Position numbers and translations under genes: made by a program. A stretch of 64,000 nt of DNA from Arthrobacter rhizophilus (GTDB lineage Bacteria; Actinomycetota; Actinomycetes; Actinomycetales; Micrococcaceae). How positions within the stretch are numbered: position 1 is the first letter of the stretch; each line of letters starts with the position of its first letter. Below are positions 49,783 to 59,784 of this stretch, piece after piece. The DNA lies in the NCBI RefSeq assembly GCF_026241105.1, contig NZ_JAPFFT010000001.1, forward strand, positions 124,001-188,000, read 5' to 3'. The notes under the pieces were generated by a model, which saw only the letters and a list, made by a program, of their open reading frames with translations, had not been told where the DNA came from and made no database searches.

Positions 49783-51582
49783 GTGAACAATGCCGTTTTG
49801 AGCTACCACGACGCCGTCCTCTACCGTTCCGGGGAACGCCACCGCATCCTTGCCGGAGCCATCCATTACTTCCGTGTACACCCGGACCACTGGCAGGACC
49901 GGCTGCGCAAGCTCAAAGCCATGGGTGCCAACACAGTGGACACCTATGTGGCTTGGAACTTCCACCAGCCTAGTCCCGATATTGCACCGGATTTCAGTGG
50001 GTGGCGGGACCTCGGCCGGTTCATTGATCTCGCGGCAGAGGAAGGGCTTAATGTGATTGTCCGCCCAGGCCCCTACATTTGTGCAGAGTGGGACAACGGC
50101 GGCTTCCCTGCGTGGCTCACGGGCACCCCTGGAATCGGACTGCGTTGCCTCGACCCTCTGTTCACGGACCCCGTCGAGCAATGGTTCGACCACGTGCTTC
50201 CCATCATCGCCAGCCGCCAAGCATCAGTCGGAGGGCCAGTGGTGGCCGTGCAGATCGAGAACGAATACGGCAGCTATGGCGATGATCACGATTACATCCG
50301 TTGGAATCGCCGTGCACTTGAAGAGCGCGGAATTACTGAAATGCTGTTCACTGCCGACGGCGGCACGGACTACTACCTCGACGGCGGCGCCATTGACGGG
50401 ACGTGGGCGACGGCGACCCTTGGCAGCCGCGGCGACGAAGCGGTGGCCACGTGGGAACGCCGCCGTCCAGGCGAGCCGTTCTTCAACGTCGAGTTCTGGG
50501 GCGGCTGGTTCGATCACTGGGGCGAACACCATCACGTGCGGGATGCCGCTGAAGCCGCGGCGGAGGTCCGGAAAATGCTTGACCTGGACGGCTCAGTCTG
50601 CATTTACATGGCCCACGGAGGCACCAATTTCGGGCTAGGTTCCGGCTGCAACCACGATGGCTCCCGCATCCAGCCCACCACTACGAGCTACGATTCGGAC
50701 GCTCCCATCGCGGAGAACGGAGCCCTCACCCCTAAGTTCCATGCACTCCGGCGGGAGTTCCTCCGGGCGCAAGGGATCCAGGAACTCCCTGAACTTCCGC
50801 AAGAGCTGCTCGCCGAACCGGCGGTCCTCCCCGCGCAGACTTTGCCGCTGGCGCCCGGCGCGGAACTTTTGGGGCTTGCCAGGGCAGCAGGCGCCCCTGT
50901 GCCGAGTGTCCGGCCGCTGAGCTTTGAACAATTGGGGCTCGACGCCGGCATGATGCTGTATTCGGCCGACGCGGTGCTTCCGGGAAAGCCCGGAACCCCG
51001 ACGGAATCGGCACTTCGAATCACCGGATTGAACGACCGTGCCTACATCTGGGTGGATGGCGCATTCGCCGGAGTCCTCGACGACGTCACTGGGGCGGAAG
51101 GCTTGAAGGTCACCGGGACCGGGGCATCGGTCAAGCTGGAGATCCTCGTGGAGAACCTCGGCCGGATCAACTACGGGCCCCTCACCGGGCACGGCAAAGG
51201 AATCCTCGGCGGCGTACTGGTCAACCAGCGGTACACCTTCCATTGGACGCAGACGCCTGTGCGGCTCGCCGAATGGGGCGCCAAGGAGATTGGGCAACTC
51301 GCCGGGGCAGAGTTCGTGGCGGGGGAAGCAGCGGACACGTATCTCGCCCTGCCGGACTCCGGCAAGGGCTTTGTCTGGATCAACGGATTCCTCCTTGGCA
51401 GGTACTGGGGCATTGGGCCCCAGCAGACGCTTTACGTTCCGGCGCCGCTCATCCGTCCAGGCAGCAACACCATCAAAGTGCTTGAACTTGAAAAGCCCGG
51501 CACCGTGGTGGAACTTCGTGAAAGCGCCGATCTTGGCGCAACCGGCAACTCGGAGATCGCGGCAGCGTTGTTGCCCGCTTAG
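49783..51582 (+). CDS. Beta-galactosidase, glycoside hydrolase family 35
   Basis: 599 residues. N-terminal TIM barrel of GH35 with HRILAGAIHYFRVHPDHW, the acid/base Glu in VAVQIENEYGSYG and the nucleophile Glu in FFNVEFWGGWFDHWG, then jelly-roll domains ending in FVWINGFLLGRYWGIGPQQT. No signal peptide, so cytosolic: it should cut galactosides after import. GTG 49783 has no ribosome site, but TATTCT (49770-49775) lies 7 nt upstream, pointing to a leaderless mRNA. Confidence 0.92.
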   Translation: MNNAVLSYHDAVLYRSGERHRILAGAIHYFRVHPDHWQDRLRKLKAMGANTVDTYVAWNFHQPSPDIAPDFSGWRDLGRFIDLAAEEGLNVIVRPGPYICAEWDNGGFPAWLTGTPGIGLRCLDPLFTDPVEQWFDHVLPIIASRQASVGGPVVAVQIENEYGSYGDDHDYIRWNRRALEERGITEMLFTADGGTDYYLDGGAIDGTWATATLGSRGDEAVATWERRRPGEPFFNVEFWGGWFDHWGEHHHVRDAAEAAAEVRKMLDLDGSVCIYMAHGGTNFGLGSGCNHDGSRIQPTTTSYDSDAPIAENGALTPKFHALRREFLRAQGIQELPELPQELLAEPAVLPAQTLPLAPGAELLGLARAAGAPVPSVRPLSFEQLGLDAGMMLYSADAVLPGKPGTPTESALRITGLNDRAYIWVDGAFAGVLDDVTGAEGLKVTGTGASVKLEILVENLGRINYGPLTGHGKGILGGVLVNQRYTFHWTQTPVRLAEWGAKEIGQLAGAEFVAGEAADTYLALPDSGKGFVWINGFLLGRYWGIGPQQTLYVPAPLIRPGSNTIKVLELEKPGTVVELRESADLGATGNSEIAAALLPA

Positions 51583-51592
51583 GCTGGGCTCC

Positions 51593-52051
51593 ATGAGCAT
51601 CCAGTTCGACACCCGCCCGGCCGCATATGGAGTTGTCATCCGTGACGGAGCAATCCTTCTCGCCTATTGGAAGCAAGACGGCAAAGAAGGCTGGACCCTT
51701 CCCGGCGGAGGCTTGGACTTGGGGGAGCATCCGGTGGATGGTTGCCGCCGCGAGATCCAGGAGGAAACCGGGTACGACGCCGCGATCGGTGCGATGCTCG
51801 GCATCGACGTCGGCCACTGGCCGGGCGAGGAGCGCCTGGACGGATCGGACCGTGATTTCCAAGCAATCCGCCTGGTCTACGAGGCCAACATCACCGGTGG
51901 CGAACTAACCCACGAGATAGACGGCAGCACCACCCATGCTGCGTGGGTTCCATTGGACAAGGTGCCCGGACTAAACCGTGTTTCCCTGGTGGATATCGGC
52001 CTCCGTTTGCACAGTGAACGGCCCCTCAACGGAAAACTCCCGACGTCCTGA
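51593..52051 (+). CDS. NUDIX hydrolase
   Basis: 152 residues. The Nudix box is complete: GGLDLGEHPVDGCRREIQEE followed by TGY, giving the GX5EX7REUXEEXGU pattern for Mg-dependent hydrolysis of nucleoside diphosphate derivatives. Starts 11 bp after the beta-galactosidase stop and may be co-transcribed. Substrate not predictable. Confidence 0.9.
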   Translation: MSIQFDTRPAAYGVVIRDGAILLAYWKQDGKEGWTLPGGGLDLGEHPVDGCRREIQEETGYDAAIGAMLGIDVGHWPGEERLDGSDRDFQAIRLVYEANITGGELTHEIDGSTTHAAWVPLDKVPGLNRVSLVDIGLRLHSERPLNGKLPTS

Positions 52052-52187
52052 GCATTGCCGATTCATTACGGTCTTCGCGCCTGCGCTGACATCGTCGGTG
52101 GTGCTGGTTAGGCTGTAGAAGCATCAGTTCACTGTTGATTCATTTCCATCGTTGATATTGCAGCCCAATAGTTAGGTAAGCCCGGGA

Positions 52188-53273
52188 ATGGCTGAAGCCA
52201 TGATTGAGTTCCAGAGCGTCACCAAGCGGTATCAGGGCGGGCAACCCGCTGTTGACGGATTGAGCATGTCCATCGACCAAGGTGCCATCACCGTGTTCGT
52301 CGGGCCTTCGGGCTGCGGGAAGACCACCTCCCTCCGGATGATCAACCGTATGGTGGAGCCCACGTCGGGCACCATCACCGTGGCCGGCAAGGATGTTTCG
52401 AACGAACCGGCCGCCCAATTGCGCCGCTCCATGGGCTACGTCATGCAATCCTCGGGGCTCATGCCCCACCGTTCAGTGCTGGACAATATCGCCACTGTTC
52501 CAAGGCTCAATGGGGTTTCCAAAGCGGCGGCCCGCAAACGCGCTGAAGAATTGCTCGACGTCGTCGGGCTGGCCTCCGTACTCGGCAAGCGGTACCCGTC
52601 CCAACTGTCCGGCGGCCAGCAGCAGCGCGTCGGGGTGGCACGCGCGCTCGCGGCGGACCCGCCGGTATTGCTCATGGATGAGCCGTTCAGCGCGGTGGAC
52701 CCCGTAGTTCGTGACGAACTCCAACAGGAACTCCTTCGGCTTCAGCGCGAACTGGCCAAGACCATCGTCTTCGTCACCCACGACATTGACGAGGCCACCG
52801 TCCTGGGCGACAAGGTGGCCGTCTTCGCCGTCGGGGGCAAACTGGCGCAATATGCGGCGCCGGAAGAGATCCTCCGCGCTCCCGCCAACGATTTCGTGGC
52901 CTCTTTTGTTGGCCGCGACAGGGGATTCCGGCACTTGGCCTTCAATGCCGCCGATGCCGTGCCGGTGCATCTGGTCAAGACCGTGGAAGCGCCGCAGCTT
53001 GCCGCGGGCAGCAGCGAATGGGCATTGGTGCTCGACGGCGACTCCCGGCCCATGGGATGGGCCTCGCCACGTGACGGTGCCGGGCTGATACCCGGAGGTT
53101 CCTTGTTCCGGCGCGGCGACACGCTCCGCCGGGCGCTGGATGCCGCCTTGTCCTCACCGTCGGGCTTGGGCGTAGTAGTCGACGACGACGGCAGGCTCGC
53201 CGGTGTCCTCAAAGCCGAGGAAGTCCTGGCGCTGATCGAAGAAACCCGGCACAATCGGGAGGACGTCTCCTGA
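52188..53273 (+). CDS. Osmoprotectant ABC transporter ATPase (OpuCA/ProV type)
   Basis: 361 residues. Walker A GPSGCGKTT at about residue 40, signature LSGGQQQRVGVARAL, Walker B VLLMDEPFSAVDP, and a C-terminal extension after about residue 245 where OpuCA proteins carry CBS domains; here a degenerate CBS pair is suggested by SPSGLGVVVDDDGRLAGVL. It drives uptake of betaine, choline or related quaternary amines. ATG 52188 or 52200. Coupled by TGATG to the next gene. Confidence 0.9.
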   Translation: MAEAMIEFQSVTKRYQGGQPAVDGLSMSIDQGAITVFVGPSGCGKTTSLRMINRMVEPTSGTITVAGKDVSNEPAAQLRRSMGYVMQSSGLMPHRSVLDNIATVPRLNGVSKAAARKRAEELLDVVGLASVLGKRYPSQLSGGQQQRVGVARALAADPPVLLMDEPFSAVDPVVRDELQQELLRLQRELAKTIVFVTHDIDEATVLGDKVAVFAVGGKLAQYAAPEEILRAPANDFVASFVGRDRGFRHLAFNAADAVPVHLVKTVEAPQLAAGSSEWALVLDGDSRPMGWASPRDGAGLIPGGSLFRRGDTLRRALDAALSSPSGLGVVVDDDGRLAGVLKAEEVLALIEETRHNREDVS

Positions 53274-53983
53274 TGGAATGGTTCCTGGCGAACAGTGGGA
53301 TGGTCTTCGAGCGGGCCGGTGAGCACCTTATCCTGGCTTTGATTCCCATGGTGCTCGGCCTGCTCATTGCCGTGCCGCTGGGCCAGTTGGCTCGGAGGAA
53401 CCGAACCCTCAGGACTGTGGTCACCACCGGAAGTTCCCTGCTATACACCATTCCTTCCCTGGCGCTTTTCATCATTCTGCCGTCGATCCTGAACACCCGG
53501 ATCCTTGATCCGCTCAACGTGGTGGTTGCCCTCACCATCTATGCCGTTGCCTTGTTGGTAAGGGCGGCCATGGACGCCTTCGATTCCGTGGACGATGACC
53601 TCCGCATGGCGGCAGTTTCCATGGGCTTCAAACCGACCGCGCGGTTCCTGCAGATCGACCTGCCCCTTTCCTTGCCGGTGCTCTTCGCGGGCCTGCGGGT
53701 GGTCTCCGTCAGCAATATCTCCCTGGTCAGCGTGGCCGCGCTCTTGGGGGTCGGAAATCTGGGAATGCTGTTTACCGACGGCCTTCAGCGCACGTTCGTC
53801 ACTGAGGTAGTGGTCGGCATCATCGCCATTCTCCTGCTTGCCCTCATCATGGACACGTTCCTGGTGCTGCTGGAGAAGATGCTGACCCCCTGGACGCGGG
53901 CCGGTGCCGTAACCGCCAAACAAGAAACCAAGGCAGGGCTGGCCACCGCGGAAACGCGGATCCACGCGGAGGCGGCCCGATGA
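53273..53983 (+). CDS. Osmoprotectant ABC permease (OpuCB type)
   Basis: 236 residues with five to six hydrophobic segments. SLLYTIPSLALFIILPSIL and the loop AAVSMGFKPTARFLQIDLP are typical of OpuCB/ProW-like permeases that are not fused to a binding protein. Start overlaps the ATPase stop and its stop overlaps the second permease (ATGA). Confidence 0.9.
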   Translation: MEWFLANSGMVFERAGEHLILALIPMVLGLLIAVPLGQLARRNRTLRTVVTTGSSLLYTIPSLALFIILPSILNTRILDPLNVVVALTIYAVALLVRAAMDAFDSVDDDLRMAAVSMGFKPTARFLQIDLPLSLPVLFAGLRVVSVSNISLVSVAALLGVGNLGMLFTDGLQRTFVTEVVVGIIAILLLALIMDTFLVLLEKMLTPWTRAGAVTAKQETKAGLATAETRIHAEAAR

Positions 53984-54726
53984 GCAACAGCTTCCTTGAC
54001 ACGCTCGCGTGGCTTACGGATCCGGTTCACTGGTCGGGAAGCAGTGGAATCGCCACCAGGCTCCTGGAACACCTGCAGTATTCCGCGTTGGTCCTGGTGA
54101 TTGCCGCGGCCATCGCCGTACCGGTTGGCCTCTTCATCGGCCACACCGGACATGGACGCGTCGTCGCCGTAGCCTTCGCCGGTGCCTTGCGGGCCCTCCC
54201 CACCCTCGGCCTGCTCGTCTTGTTTGCACTGTTGGCCGGAAGCGGACTCATGCCGCCCGTCTGGGCATTGGTGATCTTGACGGTGCCACCCCTCTTGGCG
54301 GGGACGTACGCCGGGATTTCCAGCGTGGATCCGACTGTGGTGGACGGGGCCCGGGCCATGGGCATGACCGAACTCCAGATATTGTTCCGTGTGGAGCTGC
54401 CCAACGGCCTGCAAGTCATGTTTGGTGGCATCCGCACTGCGGTCCTGCAGGTCATCGCGACGGTTTCCGTCGTGGCCTACCTTCCTTTGGGCGGCCTGGG
54501 GCGTTATCTTTTTGACGGATTGGTCCTCCAGGACTTCCCCCGCATGCTGGGCGGGTCACTGCTCATCGCGGCGTTGGCAATCGCCGTCGACCTCATTCTG
54601 GCGCTGGCGCAGAGGATTCTGCTTCCGCCCGGACTTTCCATCGATTCCAACGGCGGCCACAAGGCCGCCGGAGATCTCGCAGCCGCTGCACCCGCAGGAG
54701 CTGCCGTTCAAGGAGGTACCGCATGA
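53980..54726 (+). CDS. Osmoprotectant ABC permease (OpuCD type)
   Basis: 248 residues with six hydrophobic segments. GALRALPTLGLLVLFALLAG, the loop GARAMGMTELQILFRVELPN and YLPLGGLGRYLFDGL match OpuCD. Forms the translocation pore with the preceding permease. Stop overlaps the binding-protein start. Confidence 0.9.
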   Translation: MSNSFLDTLAWLTDPVHWSGSSGIATRLLEHLQYSALVLVIAAAIAVPVGLFIGHTGHGRVVAVAFAGALRALPTLGLLVLFALLAGSGLMPPVWALVILTVPPLLAGTYAGISSVDPTVVDGARAMGMTELQILFRVELPNGLQVMFGGIRTAVLQVIATVSVVAYLPLGGLGRYLFDGLVLQDFPRMLGGSLLIAALAIAVDLILALAQRILLPPGLSIDSNGGHKAAGDLAAAAPAGAAVQGGTA

Positions 54727-55667
54727 AGCACCCCGTCACCCTGACCCGCCGCGGGCTCGGAGGCCTAGCGGCCGGAGTCGGCGTTGCGCTTGCCCTTAGC
54801 GCATGTGGCGGCAGCCCGCTGTCCACGCCATCCACCAACGCTCCCTCCGGGGCCGGGGGATCGCTGACCGTGGGTTCGGCCGATTTTCCGGAGAGCCAGG
54901 TCATTGCCGAAATCTACGCCGGAGCACTGAACGCCGCGGGCGTTACCGCCACTACCAAACCCAATATCGGATCGCGCGAGATCTACTTCAAGGCTGTCCA
55001 GGACGGTTCGATCGATCTTGCCCCGGATTATTCCGGCAACCTGCTGTCCTACCTGGATGCGAACGCTACCCAGGTCTCGGCAGATGATGTCTTCAAGGCG
55101 CTGCCCGGAAAGCTTCCGCAGGGATTGGGAGTGCTGGACGCTGCCAAGGCCGAGGACAAGGACGCCATGGTGGTAACCAAAGCCACGGCAGAGAAGTACC
55201 AGCTCAAGTCCATCGACGACCTCGCCAAGGTCTGCAAGGATCTCACCATGGCGGCGCCGGCAACTTTTGAGACCCGTGCCTACGGTTTCCCGGGTCTCAA
55301 AGCCAACTACAACTGCGTGCTCAAGGCCCTGAAGCCGTTCAGCGATGGCGGCGGCAACCTGACGTTGCAGGCTCTGCTGTCCAACGACGTTCAGGTTGCG
55401 GACATCTACACCACCACTCCGTCCATCCAGGACAACGCACTGGTGGTGTTGGATGATCCCAAGAACAACTTCAAGGCCCAGCAGGTGCTCCCGCTGTACA
55501 ACAAGGCCAAGATGACGGACAAGGCGAAGGACGCCCTCAACGCAGTGTCCAAGATCCTGAGCACGGACGATCTCATCAACCTCAACCGCGCAGTCAGCGG
55601 CAACCAGAAGCAGAACCCCAAGGACGCCGCAGCCGCATGGCTCAAGGACAAGGGGATCGTGAAGTAA
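54723..55667 (+). CDS. Osmoprotectant-binding lipoprotein (OpuCC/ProX type)
   Basis: 314 residues. Signal peptide with an arginine pair (TRRGLGGLAAGVGVAL) and lipobox LSAC, then the ligand domain of the quaternary-amine family: GSADFPESQVIAEIYAGAL, NIGSREIYFKAVQDGSIDL and PDYSGN. Tyrosines in these loops normally form the cation-binding cage. Last gene of the four-gene importer; a long hairpin follows. Confidence 0.92.
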   Translation: MKHPVTLTRRGLGGLAAGVGVALALSACGGSPLSTPSTNAPSGAGGSLTVGSADFPESQVIAEIYAGALNAAGVTATTKPNIGSREIYFKAVQDGSIDLAPDYSGNLLSYLDANATQVSADDVFKALPGKLPQGLGVLDAAKAEDKDAMVVTKATAEKYQLKSIDDLAKVCKDLTMAAPATFETRAYGFPGLKANYNCVLKALKPFSDGGGNLTLQALLSNDVQVADIYTTTPSIQDNALVVLDDPKNNFKAQQVLPLYNKAKMTDKAKDALNAVSKILSTDDLINLNRAVSGNQKQNPKDAAAAWLKDKGIVK

Positions 55668-55736
55668 GTCCCCACCGCCTCCCTCGCCTCGCTCCGCTCG
55701 TCCAGGGAACCCTCGGCGGCGGAGGCCCCTGCCAAG

Positions 55737-55781
55737 GACGACGGCGGCGAGGAACCCTTTGGGGGCCTCGCCGCCGTCGTC
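55737..55781 (+). terminator. Long hairpin after the osmoprotectant operon
   Basis: Perfect 16-bp stem GACGACGGCGGCGAGG / CCTCGCCGCCGTCGTC with 13-nt loop, 70 bp past the operon's last stop. There is no U-run, but the stem is exceptionally stable. Confidence 0.75.
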
Positions 55782-55837
55782 GCGGATGTGAGTGATGTCT
55801 CAAGTGAAGTACATCCTCGGTATGGCATATTTGGTGA

Positions 55838-57058
55838 ATGGCAGAATTCAAGCAGTCCACCAAGCTTCATAATGTCCTTTACGACATCCGTGGACCGATT
55901 CTTCAGGCCGCCCAGCAGATGGAGGCAGAGGGTCACCGCATCCTCAAACTGAATATCGGAAACCCGGCACCGTTCGGATTTGAAGCGCCGGACGCGATTT
56001 TGGTGGACATGATCCGCCACTTGCCCCATGCCCAGGGATACAGCGATTCGCGCGGTATTTTCTCGGCCCGCACCGCCGTCTCTCAGTACTACCAGACCCG
56101 CGGCATCCAAAACATCCATGTTGACGACATCTACCTTGGCAACGGCGTCAGCGAGCTGATCACCATGTCGCTCATGGCTTTGTTGGACGTGGGAGACGAG
56201 ATCCTCATCCCCACGCCGGATTACCCGCTTTGGACCGCCTCGGTGGCACTTGCCGGCGGCCGCCCTGTCCACTATCTGTGCGACGAAGAATCGGGCTGGC
56301 AGCCCGACCTTGAGGACATGGAATCCAAGATCACGCCTCAAACCAAGGGCATCGTGGTCATCAACCCGAACAACCCCACTGGCGCCGTGTACCCGGAGAA
56401 GACCCTCAAGAAGATCGTGGCCTTGGCTGAAAAGCATGGCCTGGTGGTGTTCGCGGATGAGATCTACGAGAAAATCCTTTACGAAGACGCTGTCCACGTG
56501 AATCTTGCCGGGCTCACCGGCGACGACGTCCTGTGCCTGACGTTCAGCGGACTGTCCAAGGCATACCGGGTGTGTGGCTACCGTGCCGGCTGGATGGCCA
56601 TCTCCGGTCCCAAGAAGGATGCCGCCGACTACCTCGAGGGCATCAACCTCCTGGCCAACATGCGTTTGTGCGCCAACGTGCCGGCACAGCATGCCATCCA
56701 GACCGCCCTGGGCGGCCACCAGAGCATCAATGACTTGATCCTCCCCGGCGGCAGACTCCTCGAGCAGCGGAACAAAGCCTACGATCTGCTCAACGCGATC
56801 CCCGGAGTCAGCACGCAGCAGGCCAGGGGTGCCCTCTACCTGTTCCCGAAGCTTGATCCCGAGGTCTATCACATTCGTGACGACGAGAAATTCGTTCTCG
56901 ACCTGCTCAAGGAACAAAAGATCCTCGTCTCACACGGCCGGGCCTTCAACTGGGTGCGTCCGGACCATTTCCGCATGGTGACCCTGCCAAACGTCAAGGA
57001 CATTGAAGAAGCGATTGGGCGCATGGCGGACTTCCTCGGACGGTACCAAGGCAACTAG
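55838..57058 (+). CDS. Alanine-type aminotransferase (AlaA-like)
   Basis: 406 residues, class I/II PLP aminotransferase. The cofactor lysine is in FSGLSKAYRVCGYRAGW; INPNNPTGAVYP and FADEIYEKILYE are the usual substrate and cofactor loops. The long N-terminal NVLYDIRGPILQAAQQMEAE resembles E. coli AlaA, which makes alanine from pyruvate and glutamate. CATATT 6 nt before ATG 55838 and the lack of a good ribosome site suggest a leaderless mRNA. Confidence 0.9.
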   Translation: MAEFKQSTKLHNVLYDIRGPILQAAQQMEAEGHRILKLNIGNPAPFGFEAPDAILVDMIRHLPHAQGYSDSRGIFSARTAVSQYYQTRGIQNIHVDDIYLGNGVSELITMSLMALLDVGDEILIPTPDYPLWTASVALAGGRPVHYLCDEESGWQPDLEDMESKITPQTKGIVVINPNNPTGAVYPEKTLKKIVALAEKHGLVVFADEIYEKILYEDAVHVNLAGLTGDDVLCLTFSGLSKAYRVCGYRAGWMAISGPKKDAADYLEGINLLANMRLCANVPAQHAIQTALGGHQSINDLILPGGRLLEQRNKAYDLLNAIPGVSTQQARGALYLFPKLDPEVYHIRDDEKFVLDLLKEQKILVSHGRAFNWVRPDHFRMVTLPNVKDIEEAIGRMADFLGRYQGN

Positions 57059-57109
57059 CCTGTTGTGCAAGCCGCGACGAAATGCGGCCGGACCAGAGGG
57101 GACGTCGAA

Positions 57110-57964
57110 ATGGCCGGGACCAAGGAGTTCACCAAGCAGGTATCCGCCGTCTTGAGGGCCGGACCGGGGTTCTCGCTGGACGCAGTAGACCCCGAATCGA
57201 CGCCCGGCTACAAGGGAAAGAAGTCTGACGGCGTCGCTTTGCTGGCGGCGCAGGACGGTCGTTTGGACGTCCTGCAAGAGATGCTCTTTGCCGAGGGAAA
57301 ATTTGGCAGCTCCAAACGGGTGCTGTTGATCCTGCAAGCCATGGACACCGCGGGCAAAGGCGGGATTGTTGAGCACGTCGTCGGATCGATGGATCCCCAA
57401 GGTGTCAAGGTTGCTCCGTTCAAGGCGCCGACTGACGAAGAGAAAGCCCACGATTTCCTCTGGCGGATCGAGAGGGCCCTGCCCGACGCCGGATTCGTCG
57501 GGGTTTTTGACCGATCCCACTACGAGGACGTGCTGATACACCGAGTGCACGGTTGGGCCAATGAAGCTGAACTGGAACGGCGCTATGCGGCCATCAACGA
57601 GTTCGAGGCACGCCTCGCCGAACAGGGTACGGCGATCGTCAAGGTCATGCTCAACATCAGCCGCGATGAACAAAAAGCGCGCCTGCTGGCACGATTGGAT
57701 GACCCGTCCAAGCACTGGAAGTACAGCACGGGCGATCTCAAGGAACGCGCCTTTTGGGATTCCTACATGGAGGCCTATCAACTTGTCTTCGAAAAGACGT
57801 CAACCGAGGTGGCGCCCTGGTATGTGGTTCCGGCGAACAAGAAGTGGTTTGCGAGGATCGCTGTCCAGGAGCTTCTACTCGAGGCCCTCGGGAAGCTGGA
57901 TCTGGGCTGGCCGAAAGCCGACTTTGACGTGCCGGCCGAGCGGGCTCTGGCCGTCCAATCCTAG
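57110..57964 (+). CDS. ppk2: Polyphosphate kinase 2 family
   Basis: 284 residues from ATG 57110 (GAGGGG upstream). Walker A variant [16 protein letters not shown], lid-region [18 protein letters not shown], and [20 protein letters not shown], the three signatures of PPK2. Transfers phosphate between polyphosphate and nucleotides; whether it prefers AMP, ADP or GDP cannot be read from here. Its stop overlaps the convergent xseB stop by 4 nt. Confidence 0.92.
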   Translation: MAGTKEFTKQVSAVLRAGPGFSLDAVDPESTPGYKGKKSDGVALLAAQDGRLDVLQEMLFAEGKFGSSKRVLLILQAMDTAGKGGIVEHVVGSMDPQGVKVAPFKAPTDEEKAHDFLWRIERALPDAGFVGVFDRSHYEDVLIHRVHGWANEAELERRYAAINEFEARLAEQGTAIVKVMLNISRDEQKARLLARLDDPSKHWKYSTGDLKERAFWDSYMEAYQLVFEKTSTEVAPWYVVPANKKWFARIAVQELLLEALGKLDLGWPKADFDVPAERALAVQS

Positions 57965-58218
57965 CTGGCCGTCGGGCCGTCCTCGCCGTTGCTTCGGGCC
58001 GCGGCCAGCCTCCTGCGGGCACCCTCCAGCCACTCTTCGCAGCGCTTCGCCAAAGCCTCGCCGCGTTCCCAGAGGGCGAGTGATTCCTCAAGGCTTGCAC
58101 CGCCGGCTTCAAGGCGGCCAACAACGCCCATGAGTTGCTCGCGGGCTTCCTCGTAACTGAGGGCGTCCAGGTTCTCCGCCGAAGCTTTGGCCTCTGGGGA
58201 GGAGTTGTCTGCTGTCAT
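57961..58218 (-). CDS. xseB: Exodeoxyribonuclease VII small subunit
   Basis: 85 residues. [20 protein letters not shown] followed by [21 protein letters not shown] is the standard XseB core of two helices. Works with XseA to degrade single-stranded DNA to acid-soluble pieces. Follows xseA with a 3-bp gap, in the usual gene order. Confidence 0.95.
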   Translation of the reverse strand: MTADNSSPEAKASAENLDALSYEEAREQLMGVVGRLEAGGASLEESLALWERGEALAKRCEEWLEGARRRLAAARSNGEDGPTAS

Positions 58219-58221
58219 TTC

Positions 58222-59562
58222 CTAATCCTCGTTCTGCTGTTGCTTGCTTGGGTGTCCGGAAGCTCCGGAAGACACGGCTGAGAGGCGACCTTCCGCCAAC
58301 CGCAGGGTCAGCTCGGTTCCGTCCGGGGCTTGGTCCGGGCTCCGGACAACATCGTGACCGATGCCGTCCGCTCCCGTCACTTGGACAACCGCGTAGCCGC
58401 GGTCCAGTGTTTTTTGCGGGGACAATGCCCTTACCTGAGCGCGGAGGTGGTGCATCTGGTCGAGTGCGCGGACGACGGCGGAGCTAACGGCCGTGTGCGC
58501 GTGTTTCCGGAGTCGCTCGACGTCCTCTGCCCTGGCCGTGACCATTCCCTCAGGGGACGCAAGCACGGGGCGTGACCTCAACGCGTGGAGGCGATCCGTT
58601 TCGCGGTCCACCAAGCGGGCCACGCTACGGTGCAGTTGCTCGCGGGCCTGCCGGACCCTCGCCAATTCCTCGGCGACGTCCGGCACGATCCTCTTCGCCG
58701 CGTCGGTGGGCGTGGACGCCCGCAGATCCGCGACGTCGTCCAAGATAGGGTGGTCGGCCTCATGGCCAATTGCGCTGACCACGGGAGTAGCCGCGGCGGA
58801 TACAGCCCGTACGAGTTCCTCGTTGCTGAAGGGAAGCAGATCCTCCAACGCTCCGCCGCCGCGGGCGATCACGATCACATCGACGTGGGGATCGGCGTCG
58901 AGTTCCCTGAGGGCAGCCAGGATCTGGGTGACCGCGGTGACCCCTTGGACAGCGACCTCGCGGATGGCGAATTCCACGGCTGGCCAGCGAAGGGCGGCGT
59001 TGCGCAGCACGTCTTTCTTGGCATCCGAATCGCGGCCTGTGATCAGCCCGATCCGGTGGGGAAGCAGGGGCAGCCGCTTCTTCCTCGACTCTGAAAACAA
59101 CCCTTCGGTGCCAAGGGCCTGGCGCAGGCGCTCGATCCTCGCAAGGAGATCGCCGAGGCCAACAGGGCGGATGTCCTTGATCGACATGTTGAGCCGGCCG
59201 GTCTTAAGCCAGAATTCGGGTTTCACCAGGGCGACGACGCGTGAGCCACGCTCCAATGGCATCTTCTGGCGGTCCAGAACGTTGGACCACAGCGATGCGG
59301 GCAAAGAGATTTCAGCGTCGGTGTCCCGCAACGTCACGAAAGCGCTGCCACCGCGGCGGTTGAGTTCGATGACTTGGCCTTCGATCCACGCCGCCGGGGC
59401 CCGCTCTATGTGCGTTTTGAGCTTGCGGGACAGCAGTTGCAGCGGCCAAGGATTGTCCGGTGTGGTCTCCGACGCCGTGGCCGGCAGTGTTGACTCTGCG
59501 TCGGGAGACTCAGCAGTTGGCAACGGCTGCGGGGTGCCGCCGGGTACGGCATCATAGGACAC
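58222..59562 (-). CDS. xseA: Exodeoxyribonuclease VII large subunit
   Basis: 446 residues from GTG 59562, which has AGGAGG 8 nt upstream; a longer frame to 59655 exists but lacks this. OB-fold N-terminal domain (AWIEGQVIELNRRGGSAFVT), catalytic domain with GLITGRDSDAKKDVL, DVIVIARGGGALEDLLPFS and SAIGHEADHPILDDVADLRA. The first 40 residues are an unstructured acidic leader. Coupled with xseB. Confidence 0.95.
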   Translation of the reverse strand: MSYDAVPGGTPQPLPTAESPDAESTLPATASETTPDNPWPLQLLSRKLKTHIERAPAAWIEGQVIELNRRGGSAFVTLRDTDAEISLPASLWSNVLDRQKMPLERGSRVVALVKPEFWLKTGRLNMSIKDIRPVGLGDLLARIERLRQALGTEGLFSESRKKRLPLLPHRIGLITGRDSDAKKDVLRNAALRWPAVEFAIREVAVQGVTAVTQILAALRELDADPHVDVIVIARGGGALEDLLPFSNEELVRAVSAAATPVVSAIGHEADHPILDDVADLRASTPTDAAKRIVPDVAEELARVRQAREQLHRSVARLVDRETDRLHALRSRPVLASPEGMVTARAEDVERLRKHAHTAVSSAVVRALDQMHHLRAQVRALSPQKTLDRGYAVVQVTGADGIGHDVVRSPDQAPDGTELTLRLAEGRLSAVSSGASGHPSKQQQNED

Positions 59563-59784
59563 GCGGGTAGCCTCCTGTTGGTGGCTGGTGCATGGTTCCG
59601 TCCTCGCTGGTACGTTGCTAAGGGCTGCCGGCGGCACCGCTGCTATCAGTGCCACTGAAAAGTCTGCTACCTAAAAAGTTGGTGGCAGGCTTCCAACTCT
59701 ATCCATACCTTGTAGCACGCATGACCGACATTTACTGGTCGTCGCCCCGACCGGGCATGCTGTACTCCAAACCTGAGGAATCCA